A DNA stretch of 64,000 nucleotides from Azolla caroliniana (lineage: Eukaryota; Polypodiophyta): the NCBI GenBank assembly GCA_043228905.1, contig JBHGNT010000003.1, positions 12,896,001 through 12,960,000 on the forward strand. The letters run 5' to 3'. The position numbers were made by a program, and so were the translations under genes. This document shows positions 11,071 through 21,657 of the stretch, one piece after another. Numbering within the stretch: position 1 is the first letter of the stretch; each line of letters starts with the position of its first letter. The notes beneath the pieces were generated by a model. It was given only the letters and a program-made list of their open reading frames with translations, had not been told where the DNA came from and searched no databases.

Positions 11071-12078
11071 ATGCTGAATCTTCTCTCCAAACGATTTTCC
11101 ATGGATCACGAAGTGAGCAGCCATGATGGCGGCACGGATCTCGAGGCAGGCCTGGAGATAACAGGCACCGCGTCATCATCTTCTTCTAGTATCTCCAAGA
11201 ATTTGGAACGTTTCTTCGATGAGGTGAAAAAGATAAAAGAGGAGATGGAGAAGGTGAGAAATCTTCTGTCTCTGCTCAAATCCTCCAATGAAGAGAGTAA
11301 AAGAATCACAAAGGCACAAGCCATGAAAGATCTCCGAGATCGGATGGACAAACAAATCCGGGAGATTCTTAGCGATACAAAGCTCATCCAATCAAACCTT
11401 GAGAAATTGGATAAAGATAATTTGGAAAATCGGAAGATTCCTGGCTGTGAACAAGGCAGTTCTACTGATCGAACAAGATCTACCATAACAAATAGTCTCC
11501 GGACAAGCCTAAGAGATCTTATGCAAGAATTCCAAGTGTTAAGGCAAGCCATGGTTTCCGAGTATAGAGAGACCATAGATAGGAGGTACTACACGATCAC
11601 TGGCGAGAAAGCTGATGAAGCTACGTTGGATCGGATGATAGACACTGGTGAGAGCGAGAGATTTTTACAGAAGGCAGTGCAAGAGCAAGGGAGAGGGAAC
11701 ATTATAGAAGCTATTAAGGAAATCCAAGAGAGGCACGATGCTGTGAGAGAGGTGGAGAAGAGCCTTATGGAGCTTCACCAGATCTTCTTGGATATGTCTG
11801 TACTCGTGGAATCCCAAGGGGAAAATTTGAACAACATCGAAGCGACCGTGCTAGGAGCTTCCTCTTTTGTGAAGAAAGGGAACGAACAGCTCCAGACGGC
11901 CAAAAAGCTCCAGAAAAACACTAGGAAATGGACTTGCATCGCCATCATCATCTTATTGATTCTCATCCTTGTAATTGTGGTGCCAATCGTAATCAAATTC
12001 CTACCCTCTAACAACAATTCTTCTTCCTCCCCTTCTACTTCCACCCCTTCTCCTCCTCCTCCTTCAGGAGGCACTTAA
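11071..12078 (+). CDS. SYP1-like: Plasma-membrane-type syntaxin (Qa-SNARE, plant SYP1 group)
   Basis: A single-exon 335-residue protein. Plant Qa-SNAREs of this group drive fusion of secretory vesicles with the plasma membrane or cell plate. Residues about 42-165 form the Habc regulatory bundle (NLERFFDEVKKIKEEM start, SSSTDRTRSTITNSLR at its end). SEYRETIDRRYYTITGE and GESERFLQKA are SYP1 hallmarks. The SNARE motif spans about 217-279 (EIQERHDAVREVEKS), with the zero-layer Gln at 249. KNTRKWTC leads into a transmembrane segment at about 287-309. A 26-residue Asn/Ser/Pro-rich tail follows, as in SYP12 proteins, and would face outside the cell. The N-terminus resembles SYP12 starts, supporting the first ATG; Met11 is an alternative. 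It is the only clear host gene in the window. The exact subgroup (SYP11/12/13) is not certain. Confidence 0.95.
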   Translation: MLNLLSKRFSMDHEVSSHDGGTDLEAGLEITGTASSSSSSISKNLERFFDEVKKIKEEMEKVRNLLSLLKSSNEESKRITKAQAMKDLRDRMDKQIREILSDTKLIQSNLEKLDKDNLENRKIPGCEQGSSTDRTRSTITNSLRTSLRDLMQEFQVLRQAMVSEYRETIDRRYYTITGEKADEATLDRMIDTGESERFLQKAVQEQGRGNIIEAIKEIQERHDAVREVEKSLMELHQIFLDMSVLVESQGENLNNIEATVLGASSFVKKGNEQLQTAKKLQKNTRKWTCIAIIILLILILVIVVPIVIKFLPSNNNSSSSPSTSTPSPPPPSGGT

Positions 12079-13410
12079 AAGAGGTTATAGTAAGTCGAAG
12101 TAAAGTAAAGTACTCCCCCCCCCCCTCCACCTTATCATATCATACAAATAATGCCCTCTCCCTCATCTGTCCCCAAAATAACAACAACATGTCTGTCTAG
12201 GGTTAACATTCTCGAGCACTGGACCTTTATAATATTACTGTTTAATTAGAACCTGCTGCAAATGATCAACATTCGTATTTCTATGTCATAACGACTGATC
12301 CACCATCTCTGAATTCCTCACCCTAAACCTCCCATCCATTGCCATCCTTCCCCGATTGGATACATTACATGTTATGTCTTTTCTTTTTTTGCAAGGGGTC
12401 TTCTACGTTTGGGGGCCAGTGTGTTGTAATATATATAAAAGGTGGAATACAAAATAATTTCTATTATCGCTCATCCATTCGTGTATGGAGATTCTGATCA
12501 CTCGCATTCAACTGACCTGAGAATAAATAAATTTGTGGTCCGTTTTGTGCGCCTCATCGTGCCCCAACATGGCTTAGCACCAGGCCGACCTCAGGCAGTA
12601 GGATTGCCCCAATATATCTAATCCTTACTTAATAACAATGTTTGTGTTTCTTCCATGACTAATGATATCATATGAATTAAAAAATGTAAAGAGAATTGCG
12701 GTATATACTGCACATATGTTGCATATATTGTAGAGGGAAGGGAGGTAGAGTGATTATGTTTGTACTCTCATTGATTGGGATGCTTATAGTCAATTAACAA
12801 TTAGTTTGAATCGCTGGCGAGCTTTGAGGATTAGGATTCTTACGAATGCGTGTCGTTGGCTATGACTTAGTAGTTTCTAATATACTAAACTAATGTCTCT
12901 CTCTCTCGCTCGCTCGCTCGGCAAACCACAGAACTAAATTAATAAATTGCATGTAAGAACTATACAATACATATTATTGTTGACGAGGAGGATGTTCCTG
13001 AGTTGTGCCATGAAAAAAACAGTTTTTGCCCACATGAGGGAGGATCCACATTTCCCATGTCATACATAACTAGTATAAATGCCTTTCCAACTTTCTAGTG
13101 TATGCGTTTACTCCATCCATCTCTACCATATTCCAATTATGTCGCAACCTCCAAGAAAAGGAATTATATGATTTCCATCTCACCCTTTTCTCTAAGTTGC
13201 TCATATTGGCTAAAGCCCCATTGTGTAGGCATCCATTACCAAGTAGCGAAACATCAAATGAAATGGGCATATACTTCCTTGGAATGATATTATGGAGAAG
13301 ATTAGAATTTAGGACATGGCACAAAAATTTGAAACATTATGGAAAGATTAGAGTGCCCCTAGTGCAAGGATGATATGCTAAAAATAAGAAATGAGACTCT
13401 ATCACCTTTT
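12079..13410. other. Downstream non-coding region of the syntaxin gene
   Basis: No gene is supported. A C-run at about 12114-12125 and AATAAA at about 12522 are visible; the latter is a possible polyadenylation signal. A short TCTCTCGCTCGC simple repeat lies near 12900. The minus strand at 13070-13324 and 13724-13948 shares a short HNWNM-like phrase, suggesting decayed copies of one repeat. Confidence 0.5.
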
Positions 13411-13421
13411 TCGTTGTATTT

Positions 13422-13485
13422 TGCTTACCCTAGTGGTAAGTTGTTTACACTATTAGCACTTCATCTTGGGTTCAAAACCCAATTA
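13422..13485 (+). mobile_element. tRNA-like A/B box pair, possible SINE head
   Basis: TAGTGGTAAG (13431-13440, A-box-like) is followed about 30 bp later by GGGTTCAAAACCC (13468-13480, B-box-like). This spacing suits an internal RNA polymerase III promoter. No cloverleaf acceptor stem is evident, so a tRNA-derived SINE remnant is more likely than a working tRNA. Confidence 0.4.
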
Positions 13486-13534
13486 CCTCATTTCTCTATT
13501 ACTTCATAGATATATCTCTTATATTTTCACTAAA

Positions 13535-13603
13535 TGCCACTGTGGAATTGAACCCACCCATGACCACCTAGTCTCTATTGGGCAACCTTACCAACTAAGC
13601 TAC
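13535..13603 (-). mobile_element. tRNA-like A/B box pair on the minus strand, possible SINE head
   Basis: Reading the minus strand from 13603, GTAGCTTAGTTGGTAAGG is a close A-box match. GGGTTCAATTCC about 35 bp later is a B box. It lies back to back with the plus-strand pair at 13422-13485. It is probably a tRNA-derived SINE fragment; no intact tRNA fold was established. Confidence 0.5.
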
Positions 13604-13611
13604 ATCCATCT

Positions 13612-13614
<3 letters not shown>

Positions 13615-13644
<30 letters not shown>
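13615..13644. repeat. (CT)n microsatellite
   Basis: About 15 CT units next to the tRNA-like boxes. Simple sequence. Confidence 0.95.
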
Positions 13645-13647
<3 letters not shown>

Positions 13648-13649
13648 TA

Positions 13650-14390
13650 AAAGCACACAATTATATTAATTGTATGTGAAATCCATAGTTACAACACTTC
13701 TTAGTCTCCTTTATCTACCTATCCTATGTAAAGGGAGGGACGTTTTGTAATGCCATTAGAAAACTTAAAGATGCATTTGAGGAAACGATCCCCACATCCT
13801 CTAAAATCCAGAAATTCCACATAAGACTACCTTTCAACTTCTTCATATACCCTTTCACCCCATGTTTACTATCAAATGTAAATGCATTACGCATATTCCA
13901 ATTGTGTTTTAGTCCCCAATAACGTAAAAATTGGAAGAATATTTCCATCTCACCATTTGAACCATTTTGAACATATTGAGAAAAAACCCATTGTTAAGGT
14001 CTCAAATAACAACGGGTTAAAACTTGCCAAACCTCCGATAAATACTTCCAAATGGTACATGCTATAGGACTTTTAATGATTTGCTCATCTTAGTTTACTT
14101 CTATCATCACTTGTTGTTCTTCATTACACAATGTTGTTCTTGTTTCCGCACTAACGGCCTCAATCTCCAACATCTAGTTGGGTTTTGTATTCTACAGTTG
14201 GCTGTTTTCTGACTTCAACAACATCCTTGGTCTCAAATCCTTGAAGACTCCAAGTCGACTCAAAAGTACTGGAACAGACCCCTGATTTCAATCAGACTGA
14301 AATCTTTTGATCGACAACCTTCTAGATCTTATCCGATGAAGAGAGATGACACCTTGTTGATCTGCACTCCACTGAACTAAACCACACCCC
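13650..14390. other. Non-coding stretch upstream of a copia leader
   Basis: No open frame with coding character was seen on either strand. The 5' LTR of the copia element whose gag starts near 14935 should lie here, but it could not be delimited because its partner was not recognised. Confidence 0.5.
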
Positions 14391-14394
14391 AAGT

Positions 14395-14925
14395 AGGCCA
14401 GTTGGTTGTACTCTCCCTAGTGGTTGTAGTTGCTCAGAGTGGGATCTTGAACAAATCGGCCTCATCTGTGCTCCATCTAGTTAAGCGAAACTTGGGCAGA
14501 CCAGCCGGTGTTATCCCCTCATTCACTGTAGTCACTCGAAGTAGGATCGACATTACAAACGACACAAAATCTGTGATCGACACCTTGAAATCAATAATTA
14601 GAATAGGACTGGTAGTTAATTGTGCTCAATTCGGCTAGGTGATATTTGGGAAGACCAGTTGGCTTTGTCCCTCCACTCACCGTAGCCACTCTAAGCAAGT
14701 TTAGTACCCAAGTGCCATTCGAAATCCAATCGGCTAATCAATCGGCAAATTCGGGTTCAATTAGGCTAAGCCAATCGACTATAGTCACTCTAGACAAAAC
14801 TTGTTGACAGTCAAAGTCAATCGACTTGTGTCCAAATACGGCTAGAACAAATTCGGGTGAGCCAACCGGCTATACTCAACCACAGTTCGTAGCCAACTGT
14901 GGACAAAACCTTACCAAGCTGACAC
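14395..14925 (+). repeat. Degenerate ~110-150 bp repeats in a copia leader
   Basis: A phrase of the form CCAGTTGG-TGTA/TCTCCCTAGTGG-TGTAGTTGCTC recurs in diverged form near 14397, 14500, 14655, 14770 and 14873, each time with CACTC/AGTAGG or CTCTAAGCAAG downstream. It sits directly before the gag start, so it is read as an untranslated leader that expanded by tandem duplication. Confidence 0.45.
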
Positions 14926-14934
14926 AAAATGGCA

Positions 14935-16062
14935 TCAACATCTGGCTCATCAAAGATGAGTCTTAGGAAGTTCGACAAATCAAACTTCAACTTTTAGAAG
15001 GAGCAAATGCAGGACTATCTAATAGTAAAGGGTCAGATTGACCCTATTGAGAACCAAGATGCTCTAGAAGGATACGAACTGAATGAGTGGACAAAGGTTA
15101 ATCGAATCGTTCATGCCACTATTGGGATGCACCTATCCGAATACGTCTACTACACGGTACAATCGTGTACGACAGCCTTCAAACTATGGAAAACATTGTC
15201 AGACACATATGAGAAGAAGGCAATCGCAATCAAGATACTAGAGCCTCTATAACCTTTGGATGAAAGAATCTGATTCAGTTGAGGCACACATCAACAAGTA
15301 CGAAAGCCTAAACTCCCAAATTTCGGCTCAGTGGACAACAAACAAAGACAAATTAAAAGTAATGTTGCTAATGAGTAGTCTCCCTCCTTCATGGGAAACT
15401 TTCGTTACAACTGTGTGCAATGGTGTCAATTGCCACTATGATGAAGTACTCCGAAGTCATGAGCTCAACCTTGATGAAGCTACTCGGAGGAAATCACTTG
15501 TACATGATTTGGCCAACGACGCCTACAAAGTACAAGGTTCAGCTGACCGACCGAACAGTCAGGGAAGAAGTTCCTCCTGGTAGCCGACGAATACGCAAAA
15601 TCGGAGCCTGCAACTATTGCAAGAAACCTGGACACATCAAGGCCGATTGCAGTGCCCTCAAAGCCAGGAATGATAAGGCTAAGAGAGTTAATCACAAGGG
15701 TAGTCGGCAAGAGGAGATCAACTACGTCAGCTCATAGCCAAAGTTTTGACCAATGTCCTAAATATCCTATACATTGAGAACTCTATTGAATCAGAAGTTC
15801 TGCTTATGACTGAAGAGTCAAGCACTTGGCTCTTAGATTCATGCACATCCTACCATGTGATTACTCATAGATCACACTTATGTCAATATTCAGCCCGACA
15901 TTTTGAGTCGAAAATTCGCACCATTGTGCAATAATTGGCATCGGCATGGTAGAGCTCAACCTTCCTGGTGGCTCTATCCTTGTACTACACAACGTCCAAC
16001 ATGTACTTGAGTTCTCAAGTCCATTGATCTCAATCAGAGAATTGGACGAAGACGGCATCCGT
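14935..16062 (+). pseudogene. Ty1/copia gag and protease (5' half of an interrupted element)
   Basis: The frame starts at an ATG near 14932 (MASTSGSSKMSLRKFDKSNF). It continues as the gag helical domain (LIVKGQIDPIE, AFKLWKTLSDTYEKK), changes frame near 15250, and reaches a CCHC zinc knuckle (CNYCKKPGHIKADC, about 15610-15650) in a third frame. The protease has WLLDSCTSYHV at about 15829, where the usual DSG triad reads DSC, so even a repaired frame would lack a catalytic glycine. After VQHVLEFSSPLISIRELDEDG the element is cut by a 9.3 kb gypsy insertion at 16063. It resumes at 25407 with the gag-pre-integrase motif. Several stops show it is dead. Confidence 0.85.
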
Positions 16063-16339
16063 TGTCGCGAAGTTTCGCGCATGTGTGTTACTTGGGCTTG
16101 GACTAGGGAGTACGAAGGGATAGAGAAGACTCGAGGTTTACTTTATGACAATACTACTTCCCGACCCCTTCCCGAGCAAGCCATCGTTGCCCCTTTTGTG
16201 GGGCCGGTGGCTTTCGTTGATCACGACTCGTCGAGTTTTCGAGATCACTGCACGAGCCAAGTGATCAAAAGGGTACAAGCAAAGATGACGACACAAGATG
16301 AACACACAAGGGAACGATAGCACAAACACGAATGCCCGT

Positions 16340-16605
16340 ACGTCTTTATGAGGAGGAGAGGTGCATGGGCATGCCCGAATGCTCCCTTGTCACAAGACGT
16401 CAAACGTACAAGGAAAACACAAAACACACGCACAAATGCTCGTATGCCTTTATGAGGAGGACAGGTGCATGGGCATGCCCGAATGCTCCATCGTCACAAG
16501 ACGACCGAACGTACAAGGAAGACACAAACAGATGCACAAATTCTTGTACGTCTTTATGAGGAGAGGTGTATGGGCACGCCCGAAACGCTCCCTCGTGACA
16601 AGGAG
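16340..16605 (-). repeat. ~105-bp tandem repeat, three copies, in the 3' LTR
   Basis: The phrase TTTATGAGGAGG recurs with its GAGG at 16350, 16454 and about 16557. The same unit is expanded in the other LTR of this element. Confidence 0.85.
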
Positions 16606-16813
16606 ATATGAGGGGATGAAGGGGTATGAGATGAAGAGAAATGGTGAAGATGAAGATGAAGAGCTTCGAAAGAAAAATGGCGATAGTCTCCTCGTCCCAA
16701 AACATCCTCCTAAATGAGCCCCCCTCGACCTCCTTTTATAGGAAAAAAGGAAGGGGGGTCGCCAATTTTGTCTTCAATGCAAAAAGGAATAAAATTCCTT
16801 AAATCACGCTGCA

Positions 16814-16880
16814 GTGGAAGACCAGATTTGAACCGTGCACCTCTAGCTAGGAGTCAATGTGACTATCCACTAGTGCATTA
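16814..16880 (-). other. tRNA-like A/B boxes within the gypsy LTR
   Basis: Minus strand: TGCACTAGTGGATAG, then GGTTCAAATCTGG about 35 bp on. The same pair recurs at about 25098-25165 in the other LTR, with ACTAGTGG changed to TTAGTCG. Either a SINE head was acquired by the LTR, or the match is chance. No transcription evidence is available. Confidence 0.35.
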
Positions 16881-17466
16881 ACTTTGTCTTATATAATATA
16901 TAATTCTATATCTACAAATTCATAGCATGTCTTCTGTCTACTTTTTATCTGTCCTCTCTCTTACTTTTTACATGAGTTTCTATACCTCCTTTCCACCCTT
17001 TCTTTTCCCTTTTCTTTTGCATATGCACAATTAATTGCCTTTGTGTACACACACATTGCACATGCACATTTTGACCCCTCCTTTCGCCGGTTTTTCCCAC
17101 ACTCGAGCACACCACATCATGACATCCACACCCACCAAACCGCACATCCTCTAGTATGTGCCAAGAATGGCGGGTTGAGGGTGGTTAATAGTTCATTTCC
17201 TCCTCCTCATTAACCCCACGGCTTGTTGTTTGCTCGCCTTTATCTTCGTCAAGGTCATCGAGGTTTGGCTCCCTATCGTGTCACTTTTTGAAGATTTAGA
17301 CCCGCTTCCTTGCTATTGGTACTGCCAACTTAGTCCCATCGAGTTCAACGAGGTGGTAGGTGGCATTATCGTTTGCACTCGTTACCACGTATGGCCCGAA
17401 TCATCACTTTGCGAATTTCCGCATCGAGCTATGTTGATTGTTGAGACTGCTATCATACACAATCAC

Positions 17467-18331
17467 CTAATCTCCTTCTTCAATCTTCCGAGGGCATAGT
17501 CGGTGGTGTGTCTTGTCAAACCGGGCTTTGTTACTTAGCCTAGCCGCTTCTAACCTCTCCTTTGCCAACTCCAAGTCTTCGGGTCTTCTCTCAAGTTGCC
17601 TTATCCTTATTGCTAGAAGCTCTTCTCGACTCATCACGTTTTCCCAGGGCATCGCTACCCATGACACGATTGTGTCTTCAATGGGCATCATCGGCTTTTG
17701 TCCGTACATGAATTCAACTGGCATGAAGCTTGTAACTGAGATGTGAGTTGTTCTGTCGGCCCAGAAGGCATAAGGTAGTAACCGAGGCCAATTCCCGACT
17801 CGCTCATCGCAAGCTCTTACAATGGCTTTTACGATAGGCCCGGGTCCACGTTCTATCTTTCCATTAGCCTCCGGGTTATAAGCAGTTGTTAGAGAGAGCT
17901 TCACTCCAAGTCGTTCAAAGAGCTCTGTAGCTTCGTGAGAGTTCAACTCTCTGTTGGCCACTATCTTTCCCACGCATTTGTACTGGCAAATTACATCTTC
18001 GAGTAAGAATTTACACCAAATATTCATTTGGCCCTTCTATATGGTTTGTTAAGTCTTCTCTTGCTAGCACCAAATATTTCATTTGGCCCACTCCCATCGG
18101 CATCGAAACCAAATCAAACATCCATTTGAAGTGTAAGGTGAGTGGGTAGGTCGGGTGCAACTCATCCCTATGGCGTATGTTTGAGTGTATCTGGCAGCTT
18201 TCACATGTCCCCACGAAATGGGCGAAATCCTTGTACATTCCTGGCCACCAATACTTCTCCTTTAACTTCTCGAATGTTGCCCATGTTCCTCTATGGCCCG
18301 CCCAAAGACTCTCGTGGAACTCAGACACCAA
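17467..18331 (-). pseudogene. Gypsy integrase
   Basis: On the minus strand the zinc-binding module begins HESLWAGHRGTWATFEKL and ends CESCQ. The core follows, with LTTAYNPEANGKIERG near the third catalytic residue. The C-terminal part has VSWVAMPWENV and a helical ELAKERLEAARLSNKARFDK region, closing with KIEEGD at 17467. The frame shifts at about 18015-18025 and the region around the second catalytic Asp is degraded. The N-terminal edge is cut by an insertion near 18335-18690. Confidence 0.85.
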
Positions 18332-18342
18332 TGTTGTTTGTG

Positions 18343-18650
18343 TTGAGAAGTAAGCTCAACAAAGGTATGTGATGCTTATTGAGAAATAAGCTATAGTAGC
18401 TATTAGCTAATTAGCTACTAGTGGACATAAAAGTGAAATAACTATTTAGCTATGCACAGTTATTTAGCTACAAATAACTAATTAGCTGCATATATAAGTC
18501 ACTTATATACTTAGGTAAAAAGTAAGTGAAGTAGAATTTGTAAGAGTGAGAGAAGTAAGAATAGAAAACAGAAAATTGACAAGAGCGAGTTGAGCTCTAC
18601 GTGTAATGGAATAGAAGCTTTTGGACTGTGCAGAGGTAAGTCTCCTTCCC
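18343..18650. mobile_element. Short non-coding insertion inside the gypsy integrase gene
   Basis: About 300 bp of AT-rich sequence begins TGTTGAGAAG and is rich in TTAGCTA words. It separates two parts of the integrase N-terminal region. It looks like a solo LTR or small non-autonomous element. The right edge and target duplication are not resolved. Confidence 0.4.
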
Positions 18651-18689
18651 CTTCCCCTTTCCGTCTTGAGCACTAAACGATCTAGCATA

Positions 18690-19548
18690 TCACGACCCAT
18701 TGTGCACACAAACAAGAACCGGAGCGCCTTCGTAACAGTCTGGTCCACTTCCTTGATGATCACTCGTTGTGGCATTCCTGTTCTTCTCTTCGGGTGCCTC
18801 CAAAGGAATCCTCCTCGTAGGAAGTACTTGAACGCTTTCTTTCGGACTCTTTGTGCTTCCTCCTTCGACCATGAAATATCCACCATCATTGAACGCGTGG
18901 AGTGTGTAGGCACTGCCCTTCGTATTCACTTTCGTTGAAGGCGTGGAGTTGTCGCACATCTCAATCATCTATAGACGCTTGGGCCATCTTAAAGAAGTCA
19001 AGAGCGACATCCTCATCTTCAGACACCATGTCGCTTTCGCCCTTGAATCTTGCCCTCGATAGCATATCTGCCATGGCATTGTTCTTCCCGGAAATGTGGT
19101 GAATCTCCGGGTTCATTGATTTGATGTAAGCAATCCATCTTAGCATAGCTAAGTCAGGTATTGCACATCTCGAAACCATCCCTAGGATTGGAAGGCAATC
19201 CTTCTCTATTACCACCTCCAACCCGATTAGGTAATCTTTGTGCGCCTTCACTGTGGACCCAATACCCCAAAGCTCACGTTTTACTTGGGTGTATCCTCGT
19301 TGTCGCTCGCTTAAGTCCTTGGCTCCGAACCGGATGGCGTAGCGTGCACCATCCTCTCCTTCTTGGTTGATGACCCATCCGATCCCTGTTGGACTCGTAT
19401 CTACCGTCAAGTAGATGGGCACCCCTTCCTTGTATACAACTTTTCGTAAAGTTGGTGCCGCTACCAACATTCCTTTGAGCCTCTTCATTGCCTCTGTGTG
19501 CTCTTCCTCCCACTTGAACTTCCGCCCCTTCTTGAGTAGCCCATACAA
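18690..19548 (-). pseudogene. Gypsy RNase H and connection region
   Basis: Minus-strand open stretch from 19548 to 18961, with YLTVDTSPTGIGWVINQEG (first catalytic Asp), RQRGYTQVKRELWGI (Glu) and HHISGKNNAMADMLSRA at its end. Downstream, KKAFKYFLRGGFLWRHPKRR is the start of the integrase N-terminal extension. A frame change lies near 18960. It lies directly after the RT in element order. Confidence 0.85.
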
Positions 19549-19611
19549 GGGCTCGGCTAGGTGAGCGTAGTGCAGGATCCAGATGTGGTAGAATGCACAG
19601 GCACCAAGAAA

Positions 19612-20496
19612 TCACCTTACCTCTATTTGCAATTTACATTCTTCCCTCATGTCTGTGATGGCATTTACCTTTGCTGGGGATGGCTTCCGTCCGTATGCAC
19701 CGCAAAAGTGTCCCACCATAAGAATCTCCGGTTGGCCGAATGCCGATTTCTCACCCGAGAAGGTCAAGCATGTATCTTCGAGTCTTTGTAGAACCTTCTC
19801 GCAATCAGAGATGTGATCTGCCACAAAACGTCTACACCCATCCTCGTCCAAGGTTTCACCTTTCTCCGCTTCAGTGCACCCTTTTATGGGGATGTCATCG
19901 AGGAATGGCATGGTGATATCGGGGATGCAATCTCTCAATACCTTGTTCATTGCATTTACCATGTGGGCTCTAGAGTTAGTGCCTCCTTGTGGCAACGTAC
20001 ACATTCGCACAAGGCCAATAGGGGTCTGCATTGTCGTGTTGTCCCTACTCTCCACAGCTAGTTGGAATTGATCATACCCAGAGTATAGATCACCGATCGA
20101 ATAAATAGACCTTCCAAAGAAGGCCTCGGCGAATTCGTCAACGCTCGGCCCGACCCCTGGATTTCGAATTGTCACTTGATTAACAGGTTGTAGGTCCTGG
20201 ATGAAGCGTAAGGTGCCGTTCTTCTTTGGCACAATGAACCACCAATTCGAGTATGGGGCATTTGATGGCTCGAGGATACCCATCTTGATCTTTTCCTTGA
20301 GTAGCTCAATCAACTTTGGGATGTGAGCTCTCGGAACCGGGATTGGTTTGATGTTCCACGGCACATGCGGTACCATAAAGATCACCATTGGCTCCACGAT
20401 CTTAGGATTTATGCACCCTATCTCACCCGACGAGAAGGCGAAAGCCCTTCCGTGGCTTTTGATCATCCTTCTAAATCTTTCCTCCTCCCTAGGCAA
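19612..20496 (-). pseudogene. Gypsy reverse transcriptase
   Basis: A 294-residue minus-strand frame. Landmarks in order are NIKPIPVPRAHIPKLIELLK, FIVPKKNGTLRFIQDLQPVN, SIGDLYSGYDQFQLA, CTLPQGGTNS and MPFLDDIPIKG. The last is the catalytic box (FLDD). The frame stays open through the RT palm. The thumb passes into RNase H at 19548 with a frame change near 19600. This is the best preserved domain of the element. Confidence 0.9.
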
Positions 20497-20547
20497 TCGG
20501 AAGCCACCCCCACCATTCCGGAGCTTCTGTTGTGTCTCGTCAGTGAA

Positions 20548-21418
20548 CTAGTGCCCTATGCCTCGTGGGTCCCACAAGCTAGGATCAGCTGCTACCCCCT
20601 TTATCCGATCCCAACTATCGTTAGGTAATGGAGCAGCCACATGCTTCACCTTCTTGTCCACGGTCTTGTACTTTGTTTGTACCTTGACCGTCCTCGCTTC
20701 CTCGATCAACCACCCAAGCTTTTCGATGGCTGTGTATTTGTCAACTGAGTTGACTGGAATTGCCTTGTCTTCATTGAGGCCCGAAATGACTATCCTCCCC
20801 ATCTCTCTGAGAGTGTCATCGAATGAGACAGCCTCCATGGTGTCATTTATGGTGTCATCTTCCCCTAATAAATTACATTGTTTGAGATACCTTTCGTATC
20901 TCTTGGCTCTAGGCTTATCTCTATCACTTAAACTAGTAACTTTACAAGCTCCAATTTCGAAGAACCAAAATTGTTTCCTATTACATTTAATAGTTTTGCA
21001 AGGGTTTAGGGTCTTAGTTCTCCTTGGGCTATTGTGACCCCACTCTTTAATAGCCCGCATCAAAAATCCTCTCGGCTCTCCCCTTTGAGGGAGCTCGATT
21101 GCGATCATGGTTGGGCCTCATCGTAAGGAATTGGACCGAATGCTTCCCATCTTGTCTCTTGACCCTCGCATATGCCGACCCATTGTCTAGCACCTTCGTC
21201 TCCATGCGAGCTGTCGTGATGTATGGTTCACCCAAGATGACAGTTGACAATGCATTTACAATCGCGGGCTTTGCCACTTCTTGCTCCATCGAGAGCCACT
21301 TCCTCTTCATTAGGTCGATGATGACCTCGTGGAATTCTTCCTTGGCAATTCCGAGGACCTCTCGTAGAGTAAACTCTACATGACTACCGAGGATCTTTTC
21401 CTCCATTACCTTCTTCAA
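20548..21418 (-). pseudogene. Gypsy protease-like region
   Basis: Two overlapping minus-strand frames, 21418-21047 and 21108-20548, lie between gag and RT. The first contains TKVLDNGSAYARVK, which sits where an aspartic protease active site is expected, although the motif reads DNGS instead of D-S/T-G. The second is a Lys-rich linker ending WDPRGIGH just before RT. A frameshift lies between about 21050 and 21105. The protease assignment is positional and tentative. Confidence 0.5.
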
Positions 21419-21657
21419 GTCTGTTGCTTGTTCGATCTCCGAGCAAAGCTTGAAGTTGGGGGGGTTCCCCTTCTCTTTCCATCTTTTGTCGCGTGCTTGA
21501 GACTAGTTCGGCTCTTCCCTTCTTCGTGCACCTCGAGCATCGTATTTCCTTGATGGACCGGCTACCTCGTCATTTCCTACCTTCTTCTCTTCTACCATTA
21601 CTTCATAGTTTTGGAAAGCGGCTTCCACGAAGCCGCTCTTTTCTTCCACTGGATCCT

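Larger units (their letters stand above)
16063..17124 (-). mobile_element. 3' LTR of the nested gypsy element
   Basis: On the minus strand it starts TGTCATGATGTGG at 17124 and ends near 16063. It shares long stretches with 22785-25406 (TTTGACCC...GGTTTTTCCCACACTCGAG at its start, CTTGGACTAGGxAGTACGAAGG at its end). It carries only three copies of the ~105-bp internal repeat. It lacks the ~400 bp at 24500-24895 that holds the TATA-like box of the other LTR. A tRNA-like box pair lies at 16814-16880 on the minus strand. Confidence 0.8.

Noticed and set aside
13535-13603. Functional tRNA gene
   Set aside because: The A and B boxes are good but a paired acceptor stem and anticodon arm were not evident. 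A SINE remnant is more likely.
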